Source: Przewalskia tangutica (taxonomy: Eukaryota; Streptophyta; Magnoliopsida; Solanales; Solanaceae). Taken from it: a stretch of DNA of 64,000 nucleotides. Shown piece by piece: positions 46,292 through 58,109 of this stretch. The notes under the pieces are model-generated. The model had not been told where the DNA came from, made no database searches, and was given only the letters and a program-made list of their open reading frames with translations. Position numbers and translations under genes: made by a program. The DNA lies in contig CM056728.1 in assembly GCA_029844215.1 (NCBI GenBank), positions 8,148,001 to 8,212,000 of the forward strand, written 5' to 3'. How positions within the stretch are numbered: position 1 is the first letter of the stretch; the number at the start of each line of letters is the position of its first letter.

Positions 46292-46296
46292 GTGTC

Positions 46297-46989
46297 CCAA
46301 AAGTATTTTTAAAACAAAACATTTTCATGAGGTATGCACAAAACATTTTTTAAAATAAAACATTTATATGACATGCGTATAAAGTATAAAAGCCTTGTCG
46401 AATTTGCCGAATATGACACGTAGTCTGACCAAACGAATACCTTATCTGAAATCCTTATTATGATCTCTTCACGTTGCGTTTCCCAAAATTGTCTCAGTTT
46501 TTATTATGTGGGGCGTGTGGGCAAGACTTGACTCTGGCGGGAATTGCTCATATCTCTTTTCAGAATAATCAAACGCATTATGTTGCACGCGAGCCAATAG
46601 GGAGGTTTCTAATGGTATGACTGAAGCCGATTTCGGCCGCCTACGTATCCTCATGAGGGAATCAGGTCATGACGTAGTTCATTACAAGCGAAATTGGGTA
46701 AATCTAAAATTTCTAAAGGTGGGACCGAGGCCGATATGGCCGCCTACGTATCCGCCAAGGAATCAGGTCAAACGTAGTTCCAATTACAAGCAAAAGGGAT
46801 TGTGATTTTTTTTCTAAAAGTGGGACCGAAGCCGATATGGCCGCCTACATATCCCACCAAGAGAATCAGTCAAACGTAGTTCAAATTACAAGTAAAGGGG
46901 CTTTCTAATTTGAAGCGGCGAGACCCTATATGGACTCTATGCATATCCCACCGAGGGAACGCAACGTTTTTACAATGCAAAGGGAATTA
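46297..46989 (-). repeat. 3' UTR of O with a 102-bp tandem repeat
   Basis: After T3 the 3' UTR of O continues. Repeats anchored by GCCGATATGGCCGCCTACGT start at 46626, 46730 and 46831, with a degenerate fourth near 46925. Each is followed by GGAATCAGGTCA-like text and ACGTAGTTC. Tandem repeats between integrase and the 3' LTR are a known habit of the Tat lineage. No gene is present. Confidence 0.8.
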
Positions 46990-48367
46990 CATGGAAAACA
47001 AATGCTCATAAACGTAGTATCTCTTTACCGCATCAGTGTTGATAGCTTTAGGTCATACTTCGCCATCCATCTCAGCTAAGATTAAAGCTCCTCCACTCAA
47101 CACTCGATGAACCATGTAGGCCTCGCAATTAGCGTGAATTTCCTTTAGCCTCATTCGATGAGGAATATGCGTTCGCACCAATTGCCCTCGCTTGAACGCC
47201 CCTCGCCTTACGCTTGTTGAAAGACCTGGCCATCCTATTCTGGTAAAGCTGCTCCTGACAAACTGCATTCATCCGTTTTTCATCAATCAACATCAACTAC
47301 TCGTATCGACTTTGCACCCATTTAGCTTCGCTCAAATCAGCCTCTTAGATAATTCTCAAAGATGGTATCTCCACTTCTGCTGGTAGTACTGCCTCTGTTA
47401 CGTATACTAAAAAATATGACATCGCACCGGTAGAGGTCCTAATAGTAGTGCGGTAACCCAGAAGTGCGAAAGGTAGGTGCTCATGCAAATGTTTGTAGTT
47501 TTTAATCATCTTGCGCAAGATCCTCTTGATATTCTTATTAGCTGTTTCGACTGCGCCATTCATTTACGGGAGATATGGGATGGAATTGCGGTGGATAATC
47601 TTGAACTTCTCATATATGGACTGCATTAGGCCACTGTTGAGGTTGGCTCCGTTGTCTGTGATGATAGACTCGGGAATGCCAAATCGACAGATGATGTTGT
47701 TGCGAACAAATTCGACTACTACTTTCTTCGTCACTGACTTGTGTGATGACGCTTCTACCCACTTAGTGAAATAGTCAATTGCTACGAGGATGAATCTGTG
47801 CCCATTTGAGGCAGCGGGTTCAATAGGGCCGATAACATCCATGCCCCAAGTTGCGAATGACCAATGAGAACCTGTCACATTAAGTTCGTTCGAAGGTACT
47901 CGAATCAAATCCCCATGAATCTGGCACCGGTGACATTTCTGCACAAAGCGGATACAATATGTTTCCATCGTCATTCAAAAATAACCTGCTCGCAGAATCT
48001 TCTTCGCCAAAGTGAAGCCATTCATATGAGGTCCACATGTCCCTCCGTGTATCTCTTCTACTAGCTTGCTTGCCTCTTGAGCATCAACACATCTTAATAA
48101 ACCCAGATCTGGAGTCCTTCGATATAAAACCTCCCCATTAAAAAAGAAATGGTTTGCTAATCTTCGAAGTGTCTTTTTCTGAATGTTGGTTATGCCTTCT
48201 GGATACTCTCCTGCCTTGAGGTATCTTTTGATATCATGGTACCAAGGGTTCCCGTCTATTTCTTCATCTACATGAGAGCAATAAGCAGGCTGTTCTAGCA
48301 CACTTACTGTGATCGGATCAATGTAATTCTTGTCCGGATGTTGAATCATGGAGGACAAGGTTGCCAA
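46990..48367 (-). pseudogene. Integrase of element O
   Basis: Ty3/gypsy integrase on the minus strand. Zinc-binding part: HGGTCGPHMNGFTLAKKI and CHRCQIHGD (H2C2). Catalytic triad: Asp in WGMDVIGPIEP, Asp in IITDNGANLN, Glu in NGAVETANKNIKR. The C-terminal part near 47053-47268 has YMVHRVLSGGALILAEMDGE, a phrase typical of Tat integrases. The frame is open in three pieces that share one phase. They are separated by stops at 47975-47977 (where the family has Trp) and 47564-47566 (where it has Gln). A shift follows at 47345. It is not functional, but the catalytic residues are still present. Confidence 0.92.
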
Positions 48368-48430
48368 CGCATCAGCGAATTCATTCTGGATCTTTGGGAC
48401 ATGCTTAAATTCTATATTACTAAACTTCTT

Positions 48431-48964
48431 CTACAATTCCTTCACGCAATGCAGGTAGGGGAGTATCTTCATATTCTTGGTTGCCCATTCACCATGTACG
48501 TGATGGATCAGCAAGTCTGAATCACCTATGACCAGTAACTCTTGTATATTCATATCTACTGTCATTCTGAGTCCCAATATGCAAGCTTCATATTCTGTCA
48601 TATTGTTGGTGCATGGAAATCTGAGCTTCGCGGAGATCGGGTAATGCTGACCTGATTCTGAAACCAAAACTGCCCCAATGCCAACTCCCTTAAAGTTTGT
48701 CGCTCCATCGAAGAACATTCTCCAACCTGGGTAATCCTCCGAGATATCTTCTCCGACAAACAATACCTCTTCATCAGGGAAATAGGTTCGGAGGGGCTCA
48801 TATTCCTCATCGACCAGATTCTCAGCAAGATGGTCAGCTAATGTATGTCCTTTTACGGCCTTCTGTGTGGCGTATATGATATCAAACTCGCTCAGCAGAA
48901 TTTGCCATTTTGCTAGTTTTCCAGTAGGCATGGGCTTCTGAAGTATATACTTAAGCGGGTCCAT
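48431..48964 (-). pseudogene. RNase H region with a second, archaeal-type RNase H (element O)
   Basis: The first piece (MDPLKYILQKPMPTGKLAKW, QILLSEFDIIYATQKAVKGH, TLADHLAEN) is the end of the normal gypsy RNase H. After an acidic linker comes a second RNase H-like domain: WRMFFDGATNFKGVGIGAVL, CTNNMTEYEACILGLRMTVD, LLVIGDSDLLIHHVHGEW. These hold the Asp-Glu-Asp set. Two RNase H domains in tandem are a published mark of the Tat lineage. Between 49034 and 48965 the first RNase H is shortened: the stretch around the family's LEKTCCALVWA is gone. The stop at 48431 sits where Gln is expected. Confidence 0.88.
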
Positions 48965-49033
48965 CCTTGAAATAAGATAAGTGGTGTATGCTGATAGATA
49001 AGATAATATATGGCCTACTCCTTCTTTCTTGTT

Positions 49034-50224
49034 TCATCGTGTTGCCCCAATACGCATCCAAAAGCATTTTCTAGTACAGACAAATAGAGTAACAAGGGCC
49101 TTTTCTGGTTCCGGCGGTACTAGAACGGATAGATTAGACAAGTACTCTTTGATTTTATCAAAAGCCGGCTGACAATCCTTTGTCCACTTAGTAGCGGCAT
49201 CCTTCTTCAACAATCTGAATATCGGTTTGCATATCACGGTGGACTGAGCTATGAACCTGCTGATGTAGTTGAGATGACCAAGGAAGCTCATCACGTCTTT
49301 TCTGCTTTTCGGAGGAGGTAAATCTTGGATGGCCTTTATTTTCGAATGGTCTAACTCAATCCCTCTTCTACTCACTATAAAACCCAACAGTTTCCCAGCA
49401 GGGACACCGAATGCACATTTTGCAGGATTCAGTTTCAGATTATACCGTCTTAGCCGCTCAAATAACTTCTTCAAGTTTGACAAATTACCTTCCGCTCTCT
49501 GTGACTTGATGATAACATCATCCACATAGACTTCAATTTCCTTATGGATCATGTCATGAAAAATAGTAGTCATGGCTCTCATGTATGTAGCGCATGCGTT
49601 CTTGAGACCGAACGACATTACTCGATAATAATACACCCCCCACGGGGTAATGAATGCTGACTTCTCTGCGTCCTCATCTGCCATAAGGATCTTATGATAA
49701 CCAGCAAAGCAGTCGACGAACGACTATAGTTCATGTTTTGCACAATTGTCGATGAGTATATGAATGTTTGGAAGAGGAAAGTCATCATTCGGGCTAGCTC
49801 TGTTGAGGTCTCTATAATCCACACATACTCGGACCTTTACATCTTTCTTTACTGGAAAAATATTTGCTAACCAGGTAGGGTACCTTACGACTCGAATTAC
49901 CTTTGAGTCGAACTGCTTAGACACTTCCTTTTTTACTTTCAAACTCATGTTCGGTTTGATCTTTCTTGGCCTTTGTTTTATAGGAAGGTAAGACGACTCG
50001 ATAGGCAGCCTATGTGCGACGATATCCGTACTCAACCCTGGCATGTCGTCATACGACCAAGAAAATACGTCGGTGTAGTGCTTCAGGAGCTCTATTAACT
50101 CTTTCTTCTGTATGACACTTAGGTGGACGCTGACCCTAGTTTCTTTTACAATTTCCTCATCGCCTAAGTTTATCAACTCAGTTTCTTCTAAATTCGGTTT
50201 AGGCCTATTCTCAAAGTTTTCCAA
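49034..50224 (-). pseudogene. Reverse transcriptase of element O
   Basis: Ty3/gypsy reverse transcriptase, in one phase over 1.19 kb with a single stop at 49724-49726 (Gln expected: HEL*SFVDC). Visible blocks: LIELLKHYTDVFSWSYDDMP, IKQRPRKIKPN, VRVCVDYRDLNRASPNDDFP, PWGVYYYRVMSFGLKNACAT, the catalytic box EVYVDDVIIKS, LRRYNLKLNPAKCAFGV and MSFLGHLNYISRFIAQSTVI. The enzyme copies element RNA into DNA in cytoplasmic particles. Downstream it leads to RNase H after a frame disturbance near 49040. The spacer 50225-50531 lies in the pro-to-RT linker. Confidence 0.93.
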
Positions 50225-50531
50225 CTCTTGATCAAGCTCTGATTGTGGACCTTCTTCCTATTCCTCGGGGTTATGCTCGCCATTTGAGCTTTGTTCGCTG
50301 GTTTCATTACATGTCATATTCGCATTATCGACAGGTTTATTACTATGATCGCTGAAAGAAAAGTGCATAAAAATTTAATTTAACACAAGCAAATTTAAAG
50401 CTGCAAAAAATGTCCTGAAATTTATGATGAAATCAAAATACGGGATTGAAAACATATTAAAGAAAGCATCAAGGCAAGTTTGTTTTTAGTTTAGAGTCAC
50501 ATCGCTAGAACTATCATAAACTCTAGCAAGA

Positions 50532-51294
50532 TCATCGGAAGGTCAGGACAGGGGTGCAAGTCCAATTATCTAGGTTGTATCCATGCTCTGCGTCCCAAAT
50601 GGTGGTGTCTTCATCGTGATCCTCTGGAATCACATAGCATTCTGCTTCATCTTCATCTATGAACAGATTCTGGAACCCTGCTGCAAGATCCTCTGGATCA
50701 TCTTCTTTCAACATTTGGATGGTGCAGGCTTTGACGAACGACTGACTCAGGGGCGGAATGGGCCTAGACAAGGGAATGTCTTTTTTTTCTGGAAGCTTGC
50801 AGTCACCAGATCCTTCGAGGTGGGCTGGTACCCCAAACCAAAAGTGTCCTTCTTCCCAGACAGCTGGATCGACTTTGTGATCCCCTTCATATCGGATCCA
50901 AGACCTTTGTCGGGCTCGAACCCATTTCTTAATATTTCCAAAGGCTACCATTGTGAGAGAATGTGGCAGCTGCAATGGTCTGGCGCTCTTGATCTCGTTA
51001 ACATGGAAGACTGAACCATCCAACTGTCTTATGTCCTCTATGACAGGGACTGCATAATCTGTGTTGGTGTTTCTCTTTTCATCCCCAAGTACTACCACCT
51101 CGCGGTGATTCTATATAAACTTCAGGCGCTGATGCAGGGTAGGAGGGACTACACCAGCCTCGTGAATCCACGACCTTCCTATCAATATATTGTAACATGT
51201 GGCAATATCAGGCGCTGATGCAGGGTAGGAGGGACTGCACCAGCCTCGTGAATCCACGACCTTCCTATCAACATATTGTAACATGTGGCAATAT
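50532..51294 (-). pseudogene. Protease-to-RT linker of element O, with an 86-bp tandem duplication
   Basis: The 188-codon stretch 50532-51098 is rich in acidic and aromatic residues (DPAVWEEGHFWFGVPAHLEG, LKEDDPEDLAAGFQNLFIDE). It corresponds to the long linker of Tat elements, where Ogre has an intron (from memory). At 51123-51294 two copies of an 86-bp segment lie in tandem (GGCGCTGATGCAGGGTAGGA to ATATTGTAACATGTGGCAAT). They encode a CYNILIGRSWIHEAG-like phrase and differ at two or three bases. Because 86 is not a multiple of 3, the duplication breaks the frame. Confidence 0.75.
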
Positions 51295-51358
51295 CCAATA
51301 CCTGAAACAACGCGACGAATTCTGCAGGTCCGATCAGCAGTGTGAGATCAATTTCGCC

Positions 51359-52228
51359 CTAGACACCCCTATGGACTCCGTCGAAACCTTTGACCCTGAT
51401 ATAACTTTTACGAATTCTCCTGCAGTCTGTCCCCAATTTCAGCAGCGTTGACATGTGACAAATATTGATGGTCGAGCCTCCGTCAATCAGCACTGTTGAA
51501 ACAATCTTGTTTGCGATCTGGATGGTGATATTCAATGCAAGATTGTGTCCGACACCCCCAGCAGGTAACTCACCATCATGAAAGGCGATTCTGCGGGCCT
51601 CTAGTACTTGTCCGACTAAGGCTGTCAAGTTCTCGTCTGTTGTACCCTCTGGGACATATGCATCTTTCAGCACTTCCAATAACGCAACCCTGTGTGGGAC
51701 CGAATACATTAACAGTGAAAATTGAGAGATATGTGTTGATGTTTTCTTCAACTGCTCCACGACAGAATATTCTTTAGTGGTCATCTTCCTCCAAAACTCC
51801 TCAACCTCAGCCTCTGTCACGGGTTTCTTTTGTAGTACCTCTCTGACTGTCTCTACAGGCGCGTAATATCTCCCTGACCTGGTTATACCTGCAGCGGTGA
51901 CTTCTATGGCTTGCTTCCCAGTTTCTCTGCGACCTACTCTGATTGGTGGCTCCCAGTCGGGCATCTGAGCAACTATGATTGAACCATTTAGTTTATGTGG
52001 TTCCCTTTCCAGCTTAAATACCACTTTCTTTCGAATATTGGCAACGGGGGCGATAAAAGCAGAAGGTTCAGCTCTTCCTTTACCTCGAACCGACCGGATG
52101 GTCCCCTCCAAGTCGTACTCCTCATCTAAAGTTATCAAGTGCACATTGGCGTTGCCGTGGTTTGGAAAGGGGTTATCATGCATGTTTGGGGTCGGATCCC
52201 TCAGCTGAATTACCTCTTCTTTAATCAA
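51359..52228 (-). pseudogene. Aspartic protease region of element O
   Basis: A 289-codon open stretch. The N-terminal two thirds is linker after Gag (DPTPNMHDNPFPNHGNANVH, PVTEAEVEEFWRKMTTKEYS, YSVVEQLKKTSTHISQFSLL). The protease active-site loop is VSTVLIDGGSTINICHMSTL, with DGGS where the family usually has D(N/S)GS. A second conserved part is IRVKGFDG. The protease would cut the polyprotein. The downstream end is broken near 51359. It lies in a different phase from gag. Confidence 0.85.
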
Positions 52229-53977
52229 CCCTTAGATTTTGTCCCTGAGGGAGTGCAACTTTCAGTATCGTGTCCAGGGCTATTGGAGTGATATGCGCAG
52301 CGCTTATTCTCATCATACCACCTCGGGATAGGGTTAGGAATCTTTCCCGGAATCGTTTAGATTAAGCCTACAGCTCGCAACCTTTCGTATACATGAGGTA
52401 TGGGTTCGACCAACGAGGTGCGAACTTTGCGTGGTCTTCCTTCAAAATTCGTGTTTGGTCTGGGTGCATTGGGTGTTCTATTTTGTTGGTATGCTTGATG
52501 TTTGGGTCGATGTGGGGCAGGATAAACGGGTGCTTGGGAAGCGTTATATATAGGTTGTGTGTGGTAGATATGGTGTGAAGCAGGTGTGTAGTGAAGTGTG
52601 AAGTTTTGGTTATTTGTGTGATAGTATGGGGTTTGATAGGATGGATTTTGGTATGTTATAAATGCTTCGGGTTTACTTTCTTGTATGAACATGGAAGGGG
52701 AAGTTGTCTCTTTCTTTTTCTGTGAAGTACCCCCGATCGTCCCTGACTGAATTGCCTTATTAGTCGCCTGCAACGCTGCCAAATTCGTAATCCGACCAGT
52801 TTTAATACCTTCTTCCACGAAGTCGCCCATTCTGACAACTTCTGCAAAACTCCATCCGATGACGCTTATCATCCGCTCATAGTAGGTTGCGTCCTTCAAA
52901 GATTGTAAAAATAGAGTGTTCATCTCACTTTCTGCCATGGGTGGTTGTACCTTTGCTGCTTCTGAATGCCATCTCATGGTGTACTCTCTGAACGTCTCGG
53001 TAGACTTCTTTTCTAGTTTCATCAAATAAAACCTGTCTATGACGGTTTCTGTATTGAACCTGAACCGCTCCACAAAGTCCTGGGCCAACGCATTCCAGCT
53101 ATGCCATTTCCGCGGGTCCTGGCTAGTATATCAATCTAATGTCTCACCGGTCAAATTTTGAATGAATAACTTCATAATGACTGTTGGGTTCTTTTCCACT
53201 CCAATCAGCTTGTCACAATATGATCTCAAATGTGCACGGGGGTTCCCCTTCCCGTCGAATAAGTCAAACTTGGGCACCTTGTACCCTACATGTAGTTCCA
53301 CATCTGGGTACATGCAAAGATCCTCATAATCTAATCATTCATGACCCTTGTCCGACCGCATGCTCCTAATAGCTTCCTTTAGGCTATGAATCTCTTTGGT
53401 CACGTCCTCGTCCATTTTGGCTCGAGCTTCCCTCTCCATTTCTTCATAATGATCTGTTTCCTGGGGAAGCACATGGACGGTAAAAGTTTGGATTTCTGCT
53501 GTGTATGTTGGTGGTCTGGGTTGTTTATTGGGGATGGTGATAGGTATGGTGCGTGGATATTGGGTAGTTTGACGATTTGGGCTGATTGGGGTGAAGTAAG
53601 TAGGCGGGGGCTGAGATATAAAGGTGGTAAAAGGATCACTTTGGAGGTGGGGTTGAGGATTGGCTGGGCGAGGGATACTTTGACATGAATCGGTAACTGT
53701 CATTTTTTGTGTTTGGGAGATATGTGGTGGCGGAGGTTGATCTGGGGTAGTTTGTGAGGTAGTGGCCCTTTGCTCTGGTATGGGGGTATTCAGACTAATG
53801 GATAAGTTTTGTCAGATTTCGCAGTCTTTTTATCTCAACCTGCATATCAGCAATTTGTTGTAGTAGTTGTGTGATGCATTCTTCTTGACTAGTGACATTT
53901 CTCCCCTCTGAAGGTTCTGTTTCGTCGGCAGGAATAATTCTCAAACCATTTGGCTCAGATGCCCCTAAGCCAGTCAT
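52200..53977 (-). pseudogene. Gag of element O
   Basis: The capsid gene in pieces. 53977-53795: a start-like segment with a probable coiled coil (ECITQLLQQIADMQVEIKRL). 53703-53335: a Pro-rich part, then EREARAKMDEDVTKEIHSLK. 53313-53131: VPKFDLFDGKGNPRAHLRSY, the usual Gag entry. 53088-52357: MAQDFVERFRFNTETVIDRF, TFREYTMRWHSEAAKVQPPM, then a Tyr/Pro-rich tail. At about 52310-52240 there is a knuckle-like CAYHSNSPGHDTESC. The three main pieces share one phase and are split by stops at 53335-53337 and 53131-53133 (Trp expected: ETLD*YTSQD). The first piece is out of phase. Confidence 0.88.
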
Positions 53978-54553
53978 GTCATCATTTCGTCCCTGGACCT
54001 GGTAAAGTGTTGATGCTTTGACATTGCTGAATCAAATACGAACCGACTTTTTTTTTGGGGAAATAATAAATCCTTTTAAAAAATGCAACAAACTGTGTTA
54101 GTATAAAGCACGCGATTTTGCAAAGGTGTAAATAAAAATTAGCAAGTATATGTTGCACATAAATTGTCACGTTTGCAGGTGAGTTCTTATCATACATGGG
54201 GACCCCTTTATGCCAGAAGTAGGCCTAAACGTCACATATGTAACATCATGATAACATAATCCAAGTCATTAGATTGAAATGCTTTAGTCGGGAATAAGTT
54301 GCAATTTATTGAAATAACAACGAAGGTATCAAACTAAGTGCATATAACTAAGTCGCCGATGTGATGGTGAAGCTTAGGTCTTCCTAGGTATAGCCCCTGC
54401 CTGCTCCAAGTACTGCACTGCATCCTGCATCAGGACCCACATGTCTGGAGTGATGACCTTATCTTTGAGTTGACTATCCTTTATCATATTCCTTGCGCCA
54501 ATGTCTTCAATGCCTTGCTCCCCTTCTGAACTAAGCTCTGTGTTGTCTAGAAA

Positions 54554-55636
54554 TCATGCTTGATACTCTGGGGCGACCCCTGCTCGGTCCTTCCCAACTT
54601 CCACTTGATCAATGTGGTACCATTCATAAAGGATCTGCTTGGCTTCGGGAATGATGAAGTCCGGTCCGAACTGAATTTCAGAGACTCTCATATCAGCTAT
54701 GAGAGAAATTACTTGTGTATGGCCAAACTGTCGGAGCACACGTAATGAAGCATATGGTTGGAGTCCCTTTAGACCTATAAGTCTAATGTAATAAAGTCCC
54801 TTATGTCTCAAGTAGACCTTTTTGGCGATATGAAGCAACGGATACTTCCATTGAATCTGACTGCTACTGCGAGATGCTAAGTACCTGCACCAATCCTCTG
54901 TGCCGACTGGTGACACATAACGCTTTGTTCTTTCATAGAAGGTTGAGATCTTATTATCTGCGTTGTGGCATACATCGGTCATATTTGAACGCTGATAGAA
55001 ATGCTCTACTGCCCACATCTGTAAGATAAGATTACAACCTTCAAAGAAGCTCGACTCACCCCTTTTGCATCTGTTCAAGGCTCTAAATAGTTCTGCCAAG
55101 ATCATGGGCGTCAAAGTAAGCCGTTTGTCACCGACTTCATCAAACACTGCCCTAACTACTGAACATATGCACGTACTAATCCTTCCATGCTCAAGTGGAA
55201 ACAAAAGAGTCTCTAGGAAAGTCATAGCAAATGCGATAGGACGCCTAACTCTCCAATGGTCAGCAGTGCAACAAAATTCATTCTTAAATAATTTGTATCT
55301 ATACAGGCAACCATATCTCTCATACAATTAGTCTAGAGAGACCCAATTATTTTCAAAACACTGCAACTCTCTGGTATTCTTCAAACCCGAGTAACGGAGG
55401 AGTTTTTTCCCAGACTGGTCGTGCGGAATAACTGGTTTTCTATCATGATATGCTAAAGCAGTGAAATAGATGACTTCTTCTAAGGTGGGGGTCATCTCAA
55501 AATCCCTGAATTTGAAGACGACTCGGTCCGGGTCCCAAAATTGGATCAATACTCTGACCAAATGCTGATCGGGAGAGATGTCGAATAATGAGATGAGGCA
55601 CCCCAACCTCCTTCTGATTGCCATCTGACTACCCAA
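54554..55636 (-). pseudogene. ORF1 of element O (Tat/Ogre accessory protein, DUF7745-like)
   Basis: 360 codons in one phase with a single stop at 55328-55330. The N-terminal part has LVRVLIQFWDPDRVVFKFRD and EMTPTLEEVIYFTALAY, which match the extra ORF before gag in Tat/Ogre elements (the DUF7745 type, from memory). The C-terminal part has CTADHWRVRRPIAFAMTFLE, LILQMWAVEHFYQRSNMTDV and EWYHIDQVEVGKD. Its role is unknown; it shows a loose likeness to plant mobile domain proteins. The 54000-54550 spacer to gag has no gene. The leader 55640-56320 is non-coding apart from a short open stretch at 55681-55914 (SIFGIDTTIRKTPNWSTGFH), part of which may be older ORF text. Confidence 0.8.
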
Positions 55637-56320
55637 GTCGAATTTTGATCACCACATACTCAATTTACTCAGAATCCCACTCACCATTCTGATATGAGGG
55701 ATAGGTTCCATCTGAAAATAAATAATATAAAAAATGAATATGCATTTTCCAACTTAGGCATTTCGAATTGAGGCTTGGTTTCATTTATCACGATTATGCA
55801 ACACATAATATGTTGTTGGGCCGCGGGGTTGTGAAAACCCGTTGACCAATTTGGTGTCTTCCTAATTGTGGTGTCAATGCCAAAGATTGACCCACCTAAG
55901 GTAAATGCATGCATGCCTTAAAATAAAGGGTGGTATAGCTCTATCCTAGGTTTCTGAGATTTGGCTTTACTAGACGCAAGGTTCCCGAGCGGACAACTCG
56001 AGTGAGAAGGCTACGCGGCTGATCAGACGAACCGATCTAACTCCGCGCAGGCACCAGCTCTCCTAAAATTTAGGTATTTTGAAAGTAATTTGCGGGTGCG
56101 CGAAGCACACCAGCGCGTGAGCGTGTGATTGTGTGCATTTTCTAGAGTGGAAGAAGTATGAGCGGAATGCCAGTTTAAGGAAAGCAGTAAAAGCAAATAG
56201 CAATTAAAACAGTTAAACATGCAAAATTAAAGCAAACAATTTTAAGGCATTTAAAACAAACAAAAGCAAATAAAGCAAAGCAATAATAAACCTAGGTTTG
56301 CTATGGTCAAGAACCTCAAT

Positions 56321-56338
56321 TCCCCAGCGGAGTCGCCA
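56321..56338 (-). promoter_or_regulatory. Primer-binding site of element O
   Basis: On the minus strand TGGCGACTCCGCTGGGGA begins four bases inside the 5' LTR end (GTGACA at 56343). It would pair with a tRNA 3' end of TCCCCAGCGGAGTCGCCA. An Arg tRNA primer is what I recall for Ogre-type elements; the exact tRNA should be checked. Confidence 0.85.
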
Positions 56339-57737
56339 TTTCTGTCACGCCCTTTTTTGACCGCGACATATTCAACTCCTGCTTAGAAGGTTAGAAAATA
56401 AAATAAAAAATGCTACAAGGGTTCGCGGAGTCGCCACCTAATTATTTGGGTGAATTAGGACACCTAAATGTTAACTAGGTTAAAGTCAACACTAACTCCT
56501 TTTAATGATCGACTAAACTTAATGAGATTCTGGGCAAGAGTTCTTTATTATCCTACAGGGAAGGGGTCAGGCGCCCTATAGGATCCGCTAACTTACGGTT
56601 GTCCGGCCAAACCTAGGGATTAATTATAGAAAATGCATGTTTTGGAAGTAAAAATATTATAAGGGTTTTATAAAAATGGATGCATTTCAATAAAAGATTT
56701 ATAAAAATACATGTAAGCTAGTTCTAGATAAGATATGCATTTATTATATATGCAAAGATGATTTATGCATTTATTTACTAACGAATCTTATTAGTATAGC
56801 ATAATATGCCAAATGCTTAGGAGGATTTTTAGTAAAAGAAATAAGATTTTTATGTAAATGTTAATGAGAGTTTATAATAAAATGGGTTAGAAATCTAGTA
56901 ATAAAATTCTAGCTACATAAACAATTACGTGAATAAAAAATTTATTAAATGGTTTAGTATAACTTAAGCAATATGTGGCGAGTCTAAAGTAATTAACTTA
57001 AAGAGAATTGCTTTCTAATATAGAGATTCAAGGTTTAGATATTCTAAGTATTCTACTAATTAACGTATCGTTAGACAAATAATTTACAATAAATGAATGC
57101 GGGCAGGGCCTAATTAATGAGAGTGACTCGAGGGAATGGCGGTGTTATTCGCCTGCAGCTTGGAATTTCTTAAGCGAGGTGGATGCATATAGATGTGGAT
57201 CTTCCATTTGAAGTAGCATATGATGAGTCTCGACATGAGACTCTTCATTTTTGCTCCGGTGTGTTTCATGTAAAAGAAGAAAGATAAGGATTAGTATATA
57301 CTCGAATTTATCAGTAATGCAAGTAGCTAAAACTCATGTAATCTTAACACATAAATGGTTTGATTTAATTGTACTGGCCGAGACCGTATTAGCAGGCACA
57401 AAGCAGTAAACCTAGCAAGTTCCCATTTAATTGCAATCTTAAGGTTTAAAAAATAGGGACACAACTCAACATGGCATAAACCAGTTTCACAGAGTACTTA
57501 CCCCTGATGCAAATGTCATTTGGAAATCTTAACAAGTAGGACATATACCATATAATTTAGGTGATGAAATAGGCTAACATAAAAGACGTTCTCTTATCTA
57601 AATATTCAAGGGGAAAATCAGTCCAGCAAGGATATGAACCAATGATCATGGCATCTTAAAGAGGACAGAATCACCTAGTCTAGATAGGACAAACACAAGG
57701 TTTTAGTCATGCTACATGCTTGATATAGTGACACTTA

Positions 57738-57987
57738 ACGCTCATTAGTTACCACCGATAGAAATTCCATCGGATGTCGTGCCCTCGCCTGATGCAGCCC
57801 CCTTCTGCTACTCTGCTACTGTTTTCTTGTTTCGACCCCCCTTGAACTCTTCTTGAAGATCTCGCTAATGATCTCACCATTTAATAGTATTTTTCTCGTA
57901 GAAGATCACCATTTCTCACTTCTGGATATTCATATTCTCTTTCGGAGCCTGAGCTGATCCGAATTCTGAAGTATATCATTCATATTT
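57738..57987. other. 250-bp segment present only in the 5' LTR of O
   Basis: Between ACACTTAA and (A)TG(C/T)TAGGCTTACACG the 5' LTR has about 250 bp missing from the 3' LTR. It is moderately GC-rich, contains a small palindrome (CCGATAGAAATTCCATCGG), and has neither terminal inverted repeats nor an A-tail. On the minus strand the first 80 bases are open and acidic (SSGSESEYEYPEVRNGDLLR). I do not recognise it; it may be filler DNA or a captured host fragment. Confidence 0.7.
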
Positions 57988-58109
57988 ATGCTAGGCTTAC
58001 ACGCATACATAGATAACCTTAACCTGTCTCCAGATAATGCCAGCAAAGACATAATAAATAAACAACCAATTATTAGGATTTCTTATCTAATCATGGTTCA
58101 ACTTATATT

